Source: Bombyx mori (Eukaryota; Arthropoda; Insecta; Lepidoptera; Bombycidae). Taken from it: a DNA stretch of 64,000 bases. Every line of letters starts with the position of its first letter. Within the stretch, counting starts at the first letter, position 1. Shown here piece by piece: positions 39,301-51,300 of the stretch. The notes under the pieces were generated by a model that had not been told where the DNA came from, made no database searches, and saw nothing but the letters and a program-made list of their open reading frames with translations. The stretch lies in the NCBI RefSeq assembly GCF_030269925.1, contig NC_085108.1, positions 3,286,001-3,350,000 of the forward strand. The letters are read 5' to 3'. A program made the translations under genes and the position numbers.

Positions 39301-42300
39301 AAAGTTTTTGCTTCACGTATTAATATATAGATATATTATGTTTGGAGGCTGCAATGTTTAGGGTATTTGTTATTTATAAAGCAATAGCTTAATATACACG
39401 ATAAACTATACCGAGACTCACATGTTTCAAGGTAGGTGGCGGCATATACGTTATAGACGTCTATAGGCACCGGTAACCACTTAACACCAGGTGGGCTGTG
39501 AGCTCGTCCACCTATCTACGCAATAAAAAAAAACACCAGTTAATTTGAATTTTTTTCGTAAATGTCTATCCAAGAATCTTGTATTTTTACTGGTGGTAGG
39601 ACCGCTTGTGAGTCCGCGCGGGTAGGTACCACCGCCCTGTCTATATCTGCCGTGAAGCAGTAATACATTTCGGTTTGAAGGGTGGGGCAGCCGTTGTAAC
39701 TATACTGAGATCTTAGAACTTATATCTCAAGCTTGTCCACCTATCTAAGCAATAAAAAAATTTTAATTAAAAATACTGTAAGAAGAAATAAATAATAATA
39801 ATAAATAAATATTTACTAACAATCACGCCATGTTAACTGGTCCCGTGGTAAGTTCGTAAAGAACTTGTGTTACAGGTACCAGATAACGGAAATTAATGTA
39901 ATATTTTTATTATACACATACATATACTTAATATACATCCATAACCCTGGAAAAGACATTTATATTTATCATACAAATATCTTCCCTTGGCGAGATTCGA
40001 ACCCAAATGATTTTATTGTAAAAAAAGCGTGCGTATTTATACAATGACCAAACGTTTTCGATTTTCAGGGTGCGGTATAGCAACAAACAAACAGACGGCC
40101 CAGCGCAGGATCGTTGGAGGTGACGACGCGGGCTTCGGAACATTTCCCTGGCAGGCCTACATCAGAATTGGATCGTCAAGGTATTTAATATATTAAATAA
40201 TATATTCACAATTGTGTATAGATAGATATATTTAGTTTAAAATGCACCGTAAATCATTTTTATAGATGCAATAATACACTTAATCGCATACATTCATTCG
40301 CAATAACGGAGATTGGCCATTAACACTGTCATTAATATTAATAGATCGCTAACGGCTCTATTTTATGTTCTCTTAATAAAACAATTGAACGAATTGAGTG
40401 AATGATTGATTTTGGGTGATAAATAATGAAACGTTAATTGAAGAAAGGTATAACTAGTGACATCTAGCGGTGTCAATACGCAACATTTTTATTTTTATTT
40501 CATAAATTTATACACCTACTGATAATGCTCGCCGCATTCACTGTTATTAACAAAGTCTGAATGTAACTTATAATGCAGTAAATAAAAACAAAATTGTTCG
40601 TTATCTGTATACACGATAACTGTCATAATGCTTTGACACATAATGCGTTTTGCGTAGGTTGGCAGCTCTGCAACTCATAGGCATTATAGAGGCAAAAGTA
40701 CCACCAACATAAAATAACGGAAGAAGGATTGCCTTTTTGTTGTTTATGGATATTATTATGTTTTTTTTTTCATTTTCAACTCTAAGTTGGTCAAACAGTG
40801 GCTAATTTAAAAACTTAGTACAAATAAAATCGATTTAATATCGTATTTTTATTATTAATGACTTTTCGAATATTTCACAGTAAAGTATTGAAAATAACTT
40901 TAATAAGCAAGAATTCCACATTACCACGACTGCTCTGTCAAGAGCAACCGATTATGATGATGATGATGATTGAAAATGCAAGATTAAACTTGGGTTTACG
41001 GCTCGCGATAACCAAAGTTAACCGCAGACCGAATGATTTATATTATATACTAGCTGACCCGGCAGACTTCTTAGTGCCTCAATCGATAAATAAATGACCT
41101 AAACTTTTGTATAAAATAAACTTAAAACAAACAAAAGGAATCCGTCCGACGGGGGACAAATCAAAGGAAAAACAATATTGTTATTTTTATTTAATTCCGA
41201 GCATTTTCATATTTATCTACCCTTTAAACCTTATTTGGACTTCCACAAATAATTCAAGATCAAAATTAGCCAAATCTAACGAACAGCAATTCATTTTTAT
41301 ATATAGAGATATCGAAGAGTGAAAGGTTATTTGGCTTAAGCGACATTTTGACAACTTTACGGAAGAGTAATTTAAATATTAAAATACGTAAAAAATATCG
41401 TAACAAAAAAACATCTTCAGCTATTTCAATGGAGTAAACATATTTGAAGTTCAATTAAAAACATCGAGCAAATAAAATATTGTAATGCCGAACCGAAATT
41501 ATAACGTTATTTAAATTTAAAATAAAATAAGTGGGCGTTTATTTTCTAATTAATAAAATTAATTCGCATTGCGCAATTAACGATGTGATGACGTCACGGA
41601 AGAATCAGCCCGAGACATAGTTTAAAATAACGCTTCCAACAGCTAGAGCAGAAAGAATTAATATATTTTAATTTTAAAAATTTCAATACTACGCGACTAC
41701 GCAATGTATGTTGTTCAAGTACATGTCCATTGCGTAGATGAAATGTGAACCCCATAAAATAGTTTTTTTTTCTTACCCAAGCTGATGGTCTTGAGAGACT
41801 AATTCAGCGGTCACGGGGCTCAAACCTGATGTTGTTGCTAACATGAGCAGTGCTAGGCAGAATCTACCACCGGATCGAAAACGCGACCCACTGAGAAGAT
41901 CCGGCGAGAAACTCAGTGGGCTGTGTTTACGGGTTAATGCGCTCGTCGAGCCCTTCGTCGCAAGCGACGGGTTCGACGAGGACGGTGACCGGTGCTTGTG
42001 GTAACTAAAAGCACCGTTAGCCAGAGCAGCACCTCGCTGAATCTCACCACCGTTGGATGGTGGACGCTGACATGGTCTTTCTAGACCATCAGCTTAGGTA
42101 AGAAAAAAAATAACCACCGGTGTCGGAATCGCGTCCCACTGAGAAGATCCCGCGAGAAATTCAGTGGGCTGAAAAATATTTATTTATTTATTTAATATAT
42201 TTTGTACACACAGCTATTAGAAAAAATACGACAGTAAGGATACAGAGTACAAGGGCACTACTTATTTCATGTTGTAATCTCTTCCAGTAGGCCCGCAGAA

Positions 42301-45300
42301 GGAAAGAAGAATTAGGAAACCAACCTAATATTTATAGCATACCACCAAACAAAACAAAATATTATTCATTTTACATAATTAACTTTTCAATAATTCGGTT
42401 TTTATGTCACAACACACAGCTTACCTTAAAATTAACACCATACGCTACGGTGGCGCCGCCCTATCGGCCGCTTTTCCACGGACACTGTTCAATACGCGAA
42501 GTACTTCCTACTTCCACCCTCCAAACACAGTGCAACAGGAGTCTCCAACAGAACGCTCGTCTACGCGTCTCTATTCAGCTCTATTACATGTATATAAATC
42601 ATTTACTAACAAATAACAATTAATGTTTTCAGATGCAACATGCTTATGTCAATATTCGAGCTTATCGGTTGGAAGCAGTGTTGGATCGAGAGGTAAATGT
42701 GCGAAAGGGATGCCTAGAGTTTAATTTGACATCGCGACTGTCTATATTATTTTTAGTGAAAACTTTAGACCTTCAATGGTTTGGTAATCTAATAAACTCT
42801 AAAAATGACACTAGGCCGCGAGTAAAAGAGATAGAATGTGTCTCATGGTTTCACTTTTAATGTTCGTCATCTGTGAGTATGCTACGCGTGTACTTATAAA
42901 TTAATTTCATAATTACACTTACTAAGCTAAAAGAAGATATTCAGTTTATAAACAGACGAGGTAAAAGCACTTTAAAATTTGATTCCGAAACAAAAACGTC
43001 TTTATAATATATTCTTCTTATTCTATTGATCAAAAGTTAGTAAAGCAAAATTCACTGGTGGTAGGACCTCTTGGGAGTCCGCACGGGTAGGTACCACCAC
43101 CCCGCCTATTTCCGCCGTGAAGCAGTAATGCGTTTCGGTTCGAAGGGTGGGGTAGCCGTTGTAACTATACTGAGACCTTAGAACTTATATCTCGAGGTGG
43201 GTGCCGCATTTACGTTGTAGATGTCTATGGGCTCCAGTAACCACTTAACACCAGGTGGGCTGTGAACTCGTCCATCCATCAAAGCAATAAAAAAAAAAAC
43301 AATACGATTCACATCGGTACAGAATAGTTAATTGTGTTTAAATTTTTTTATCTTTGCCTGATTAATAATCATTTCATATAATTGTAAATAGTTTCTCCAT
43401 GTGCTTCCCGAGCGCTATGACATGTCCTTCTTCAACGAGGCTTGTGGAGAGTGTTAAGCGGTAGGCAGCGGCTTGGCTCTGCCCCTGGCATTGCTGAAGT
43501 CCATGGGCGACGGTAACCACTCACCATCAGGTGGGCCGTATGCCCGTCTGCCTACAAAGGCAATAAAAAAAAAAACATGCTTTAACAAAAACCGACTTCA
43601 AACAGAAAATAAAAGATATTCCAAAACAAATAAATATAGACTAAAAACAATAATTATCGAAATCGGTTGGCGTGATATTGAGTTATTGAGTTATTCATCT
43701 ATTTGTCGCGCCCGTAATTAATGCAAATTTAGGACTTACATGGTTTTCTAAAGGATACCATTATCAGAACTGGACTAAATTGAAATGGGACCGACCACAC
43801 GGGAAGCGTCAGTTTTCTAATAACAAAAGAATCATCAAAATCGATTCACCCAGTCAAAAGTTATGAGGCAGCAAACAAAACAAAAAAAAATATTCAGTCG
43901 AATTGAGAACCTCTTCTTTTTTTGAAGTCGGTTAAAGATTGACGATTGAATCATTTCAAACATTGCGGATTGCTTTCTAATTGTTGTTCGAACGCTCTTC
44001 CATCGAAGGCCAAAGAAGTTTCACTTGTATTTTATCAGTCGTGATGTTACCAATAGCGTAGTGTAGAGCATGTTAGTGTTTAGAGGTTAACCGGTGTTTA
44101 CTTCCAAATTGATAGCCATTTGAGGTACATATGTATATACATATATTATATCGAGGGGTGAAATACTATTTGATTCAAGCGACATTTCGCTTTATAAGCG
44201 TAATTTATATTTGTAATTAAAGGTGCGTTTTATTTGGTACTTCCCAATACATTATATTTTATTATTGATAGCTGAGCCCCGCGATGTGACGCCGCGGGGC
44301 GAAGCTAGTCTAAAAAATGTAGCCTAAGTTACTCTTTATATCATCAGCCACCTATTAGTGAAAGTCTCGTCAAAATCGGTCCAGCCGTTCCAGAGATTAG
44401 CCGGAACAAACAGACAGATAGACAAAAATTGAAAAAAAAATTTATTTTAGTGTGTGTAGGTGCCGTATATATATTCATATGCATGTAGTAAAAAGCAGTT
44501 ATTTCAATATTACAAACAGACACTCCAATTTCATTTACATGTACAGATAAGCATCAACAGTTCGATGTTTTTAATTGAACTTAAATTAAGCTTACTCTAT
44601 TCAGATAGCCAAAGAATTTTCTTTGTTGTGGTATTTCTTCCAATATTTTTTTTATTGCTTAGATAGGTGGACGAGCTCACAGCCCACCTGGTGTTAATTG
44701 GTTACCGGAGCCTATAGACATTTACAACGTAAATGCGCCACCCACCTTGAGATATAAGTTCTAAAGGTCTCGGTATAGTTACAACGGCTGCTCCGCCCTT
44801 CAAACCGAAACGCATTACTGCTTCACGGCAGAACTAGGCAGGGTGGTGGTACCTACCCGCGCGCACTCACAAGAGGTCCTACCACCAGTAAATTTTATAA
44901 TTCACCTGTAATGTTGCAAAAATGTCGCTTAAACCAAAGAGGTTTTCACCCCCTTGATATATTATTATATTGTACAGAGTTTAATATTGTACAGAGTCGA
45001 CTCTATATTATATTTATACACTTTTTGGGTTAAATCTTCGTGTCTGTTATACAACAAATGATATTTCTTTCTATTCCTTCAACTTTGTGTATTTAATATT
45101 TTTCTCATTTTATTTTAAACTTTTTCGCACATTCCTCTTATTCATATTATTCAGATTTGATTAACAAAATTAACATAAATAATTTTTGATCGATCAAGAA
45201 GAGAACGGTAAGTTTTATTAACAAAATAATGTTAGTTAAGTGTCTTTTTTATTTTATTTTTAGTGCTTAGGAGGACGAGCTCACAGCCCAACTGTGACGT

Positions 45301-48300
45301 GAAATGGTCACCGTATCCCATAGACATCTACAACCTAAATGCCGCCACCCACCTCGAGATATAAGTTCTAAGGTCTCAGTATAGTTACAGCGGCTGCTCC
45401 ACCCTTCAAACCGAAACGCATTACTGCTTCACGGCAGAAATAGGCAGGGTGGTGATACCTACCCGTGCGGACTCACAAAACGTCCTACCACCAGTAAAAA
45501 AGGTCTAAAAGGTCTAGAAGAGACAACTTGTGAGGGCCCTACGTACCAGCGAGGTACCCTAGGACTATAACAATAATAACACAAGTTTTGGATACGTTCG
45601 GGAGTCTGGCATGGTCTGGGAGGTCGTCCGGTGTGAGTCGCTCCGTGTTCTTTCATGAAATACCGCGACTCATAAAGACTAAGGTCACCCGTAACATCAG
45701 GCCGCTGTGTTTCTCGCCGGATCTTCTCAGCGGGTGGCCATTTCGATCCAGTAGTGAGCGCATTGACGAAGCAGCTTCTCCTCAATTATTAAGTTTATTT
45801 TTTATTGCTTAAATGGGTGGACGAGCTCACAGCCCACCTGGTGTTAAGTGGTTACTGGAGCCCATAGACATCTACAACGTAAATATGCCACCCACCTTGA
45901 GATATAATTTCTAAGATCTGAGTATAGTTACAACGGCTGCCCTACCTGCTTCACGGCAGAAATAGGCAGGAAACGCCCGGGCAGTTGTTAGGCAAATCCC
46001 ACCACTTCTGGCTGAGTTGGCGCTAAATACTCAAAAAACACTATGACTTACACGACGAAGGAGTAACTAGTAATAATACAAAGATATTACTATAATAAAT
46101 AATATACTATAATACTCTATTCCAATTACAAAGTCCCATGAGACAGATACTATTATTATATTATTGTGTGTATGTGTGAATTAATTGTATAATTGAATAT
46201 ACTATTTCGAAAAGGGCACATGTCGCATATTTTGCCAAATACGTTTTTTCATATACATGTAGTTTTGAGGCTTACCTACACCCGTTTTATAATAATTCCA
46301 GTAATTTTCAATTGCTAATTAACACTAAAATATATGTCAAAAGTTAATATTTTAAATTTTACACTGCTTTAGAAAATAATCAGTTTTTTTTTTCATTTCC
46401 TGAACATTTTACATTTTCAGAGATGTGCCCTTTTAGAAATTGCATATTCAATTATTTACGATTGATTGTGTATTTTAATACGCTTTTATTAGTTTCAGAC
46501 GTATGTATGTATGTAACGGAATCTTTGAACATGATTTTGACCCCCTCAAAACGTCGGATTAAATCGAAATAAAAAATATATAAATAAATAAATAAATTTG
46601 GTATACTTATTAAGGACCGATGCCAATTCAATATAAAAAAAATATTAATAAATTGAAATTCAACTAAAAATGAAAAATAAATAAGAGTTTAAAAAAAACT
46701 AACAAAATACGCTTTTATAGAAAATCCAACTCAAAAATAAAAAAAAGCGTGGGGTGCATGGTATCAGTAGTTATAAATATTTTATGAACAGATATGAGTA
46801 GAAGGGTTATTCTGATAATATCCTGAAAAGCACCCCACGCTTTTGTTACAATAAAATAATTTTTTCTTACACTATTTTTAATTCAAATTTATTTAAATTT
46901 ATTTTTTATTTTTTAGTTGGATTTTCTCTATAAAAGCGTATTTTGTTAGTTTTTTTAAAGGATTATTTATTTTAAATTATGTTTACGACCATGAACAAAA
47001 AAAAAAGATTATTATTTCAAATTACGCGAAACGTGTAGAATTACGTTCTATGTGTCAAAAAGGGACTTCGTAATTGTAATAGAGTATAGTAGTAGTGGAG
47101 AGAGCAAGTTAAGTCCACCTTATCTATTCCTACTGCAAAGCCGTCAAGCGCTCCATAGCGGCCGGCCTTTAAAGAGAGAGAGAGAGAGAAAATACACTTT
47201 ATTGCACACCAAAACACAATTTACATTCAAAAAACAATCAGAAAAAGCGGATACATTTGTACAATAGGCAATCTTATCGCTAAAAGCGATCTCTTCCAGG
47301 CAACCGTTTCATTTACAGAAATTCTAGAAAATATAAAAATTTACTGAGATTTGAACCTTAATTTTGTTTCTCTGCGTCGCTTATCACGGCCGGGCCAGAG
47401 TGTCCGACTAAGTTAATCAAAGAAGGTCATAGGAAATACTTACATATACCGTTAAAATAAGCATGTCAAGGAAATACGTGTATATTATATAGAGCAGTAC
47501 CATATTTATTGTTATAAGATTGTTATTTTATCGTAACCAAAAAAAAACTGTTTGGTTATCAAAGAGAAAAGGGTTCCGTCGATAGAATATAAAGAATAAA
47601 TAACATTATTTTTGATGGTATCGAAATTTTGTTCAATCTGGTTCTATTTGGCAAGAGTGTCTGAAGCGTTAGCCGGTATATGAGTAGCAACCCTGTTCAT
47701 TTATATTAAAAGATGCCTTGTAGTGATAAATATCCCATGCATATATGTAAGTTGATATACTATTTTTTTTTCTGTATCACCTGGTAGATACCACATTTTT
47801 TTAAATACAGCTTCTACCTTGAATTAACTATGGTGAAGAGATTCACCTTGTGTTGATATGGGCTCCGACCACCATTAATACTAGATGACCGAGTTCGTTG
47901 GAGTATAAATTCCGATAACGCATTTAAATTGAAAACAGTCCCTCATTAACAACGGCAATGACATTGTAACTGCCAAGTCGGATAGCCAAGGGCTCTTTTA
48001 TAAAGATTATTTTAAAGACTATTTGTCTTAGTACTACGAAAAATACAAGGAGGGGATTTAAAATAATAATTAAAAAAAAACTTTGAAACGCATTGTGGGT
48101 AAATAAAAAGGGTCTATAGTCAGTTGCTGATACACTCTGCTTCGGGGACGTGGTAAAAACAAGGGAAGGCATTATCTAGCTGCGGAAAAACGACTATTCT
48201 GTATATTTTTCCTGAAAATAATAATTTTGTGGGATCTAATGCTAGTCAATAGTTCAAATAATGCAATATCTGTGAGCACGGAACCCTAGAAAGCGTCTCC

Positions 48301-51300
48301 GATCTTGGCCCTTTACACGCGAGAGCCCACGCGATGTTAGACGCAATATAACCATTGTTTTGTGTTTCACCAGCATTTCATAATAATCATAATGCTTGTA
48401 TCTATTAAATTTCTCGTTTGCACGGCATGTGGCCTCGCAAGCTCTGTGGAAATGTTCGGTTTCTTGGGCATTTGATTTCTCTACTATCACGTTTTAGTAG
48501 TAGGACCTCTTGTGAGTCCTTAGAACTTATATCTCAAGGTGGGTGGCGCATTTACGTTGTATATGTCTATGGGCTCCAGTAACCACTTAACACCAGGTGG
48601 GCTGTGAGCTCGTCCACCCATCTAAGTAATAAAAAAATATAAAAAAAAAACATTTTATTTCGTTCTTGGCTATATCCAAAACTATGAAATATTTTTGTTG
48701 GGTAAATGACCTTAAAGTGCTTCTTCTTTTTGGCCTTATCCCAGATTATAGGAATTTGGCGTGAGGCTTACTACAGGCTGCAACTCTAACGCTTCTTAGG
48801 TTTGGATAACCTTGTTGTGCATATGGTGCTAAGTTCCTAACGGAGCTCGTAGGAGCAGTAAATACTGCCACACGGCTTGAGAGTTGGTCAAAGTCTGGCA
48901 GCGGTTATCTCTCTGTCAAAACAACTACGTTTGAAAGCTTTGCGGCAGAAATAGACTGGACAGTAAGGCCCGTGCGGTATCCAAAATGTGAGCTTTGCAT
49001 TATTGTTATTCCATAATTCCTTCGTCGTGAAGTTGTTCAGTGTAAATTTGCAGAGTAGTTGTTACGTTGAAAAAAATGTCTGCATACGAGATTTTGATTC
49101 GGGCATCGCCTCATTGCTCGATAAATAAAACTAGTATAGTGTCTTATAATTTAAAATTCGAATTTCAAGACAAGTTCAAGTTCAGACAAGGGACCATTTC
49201 GCTTTCTTATGTATAGGATTATCCTCTTCCCTGCGTCGATATTCCTCAATGCCGAGGGTCGTGGTCTCCCCTAATAACTTTCTCCTGAATTATCCTGCAC
49301 CTATAGACTTAAGTCTTGATTGATCTGCGATATTCCATGGTCCGTTGCAAATCGGAAACTTCAAACAACCTTTTCAATTCCAGATGTGGCGGTTCTTTGA
49401 TTTCACGTCGTCACGTCGTGACGGCTGGTCACTGTGTGGCCAGAGCCCAGCCCCGCCACGTGAGGGTCACGCTTGGAGACTACGTCATAAACTCGGCGTC
49501 GGAACCCTTCCCCGCCTACACGTTCGGAGTGCGGGCCATAAAAGTGCACCCGCTCTTCAAGTTCACACCGCAAGCCGACAGATTCGACGTGGCGGTTCTG
49601 ACCCTGGACAGAAACGTGCAGTACATGCCCCATATATGTAAGTACTAATTATTATTTCACTTCAACAAACATACGAACTTGGCATCACTACATAGTATAA
49701 AACAAAGTCGCTTTCTCTGTCCCTATGTATGTTTAAATCTTTAAAGCTACGCAACGGATTTTGATGCGGTTGTTTTTAATAGATAGAGTGATTGAAGAGG
49801 AAGGTTTATATAATAACATCCATTAAATAGTGAAGAAATCAATAACAAATTACAGTTTCCGAAGCGAAGCGAGGGCGGGTTGCTAGTAAATACATAAATC
49901 GATCGCATTTATCCTTACTCTTATGATACATCAGCTACTTCGCCTTCAACGATTAAAATGTGATATTGTTCTCATTTTGGCATTTGAATATCTAAATTTT
50001 AGGGGCGATTTTTTATAATAATACAATGGGAATCGTACAATCAAAAACGGATGAAGTAAAAGAATCACCGAAAGAAGAAACGGAAAAAGCTCCCTGCATT
50101 TGGCGTGTTGCAGTGGATATCCCACTGGTGATATAGTCCGTAGAGGATTGACGTCAGGGCGTACAACTCAAGCTAAATCCGAATACAGAATGATGAGAGA
50201 ACATGCTGAAATCAACCCCACACGTTGTGGGATAAGGACAAGAAGAAGAAATCTTCAGAGACCATGGAGCTTTTGACAAAACAGAAGACGCGGCTCCGTT
50301 GAACAAGAACATGATTGCAGACGAAGAAGCCTTAACTGTATCCAGGGCCCAGTCTGCCCCTGACTCGTGTGGCGAAATTGGTGTCCTCTCTCTCTCTCTT
50401 CCGAGATTGACGGTGGTCAGCTTTCCCTAATTTTTTTCTTCACTTCGCTCTATCTTCGATAACACCGTCAGAAACATTGCATTCCCTCTTATCCTTCAGC
50501 ACTACATCTTTCCGCCTCGTCTTGAGTCTTCCTCTAGGTTTTGGACCGGGGAGGTCGAGTCGCATTGCCAAATTTCCGCCGTAGTCTGGTGGCTTCCTTT
50601 TTACCTGACCATACCATCTCAGCCGACTCTCCTGCATCTCTTCGGGGATGTCACGAGGTTCCCTTGCACTTACTGGCTGCGGATTTAATCGAGTTTAGTT
50701 ACATCCCACATCCACCTCAGTATCTACATTTCAGCAACTTGTATGGTATGCACGTTTTTTTGAATTGCAGCAACAGTTGTTCAAATTTACATAATCCGCT
50801 GCTTCAAATCATTGTTGGTAATAAGTATGACAGTCATACGAGATTGCGCAACCGTGTCACACTTAGCATTCGTGATTATTCCATACCGTGCTCATTGCAA
50901 TAGCGTTCGTTAATTAGCCCGCATCTTTAAATTGCTACTTAATTTATATTAACATTCCTTGTTGTTTATTTGTCGTCATTGTATGTGGTTTTGTAATTGA
51001 CCCATAACTATTAAAATTTTCTTTTTTTATTGTCTTCGTAGGCAGAGTTTAGGGTAAGTAGTCTCTGTCGCACTTGGACTGTAGTAGTACTAGGGGCTTA
51101 GCCAAGCCGCTGCTTATTGCTCAGGGTCCACTTCAAACCTCTTTTGAAGAAGGGAATGTCATATCGCTCGGGGAATAGCGAAGTGGAGAGTTCATTCCAG
51201 ATACGCATAGTACATAGCCCAGAAATTATATGGAAACATTTGTTGATGAACGCGGTGGTTCCAAATAGTATGGATGATCTTTGTTGCGGTGGTGGATGGC

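Noticed and set aside
42404..42860. Two consecutive frames as exons of an intronic gene
   Set aside because: No domain, no consistent splice sites and no codon bias; AT-rich like the surrounding intron.
49345..49641. Alternative frames overlapping the catalytic protease exon on both strands
   Set aside because: Shadows of a GC-rich true exon; they lack the conserved protease motifs.
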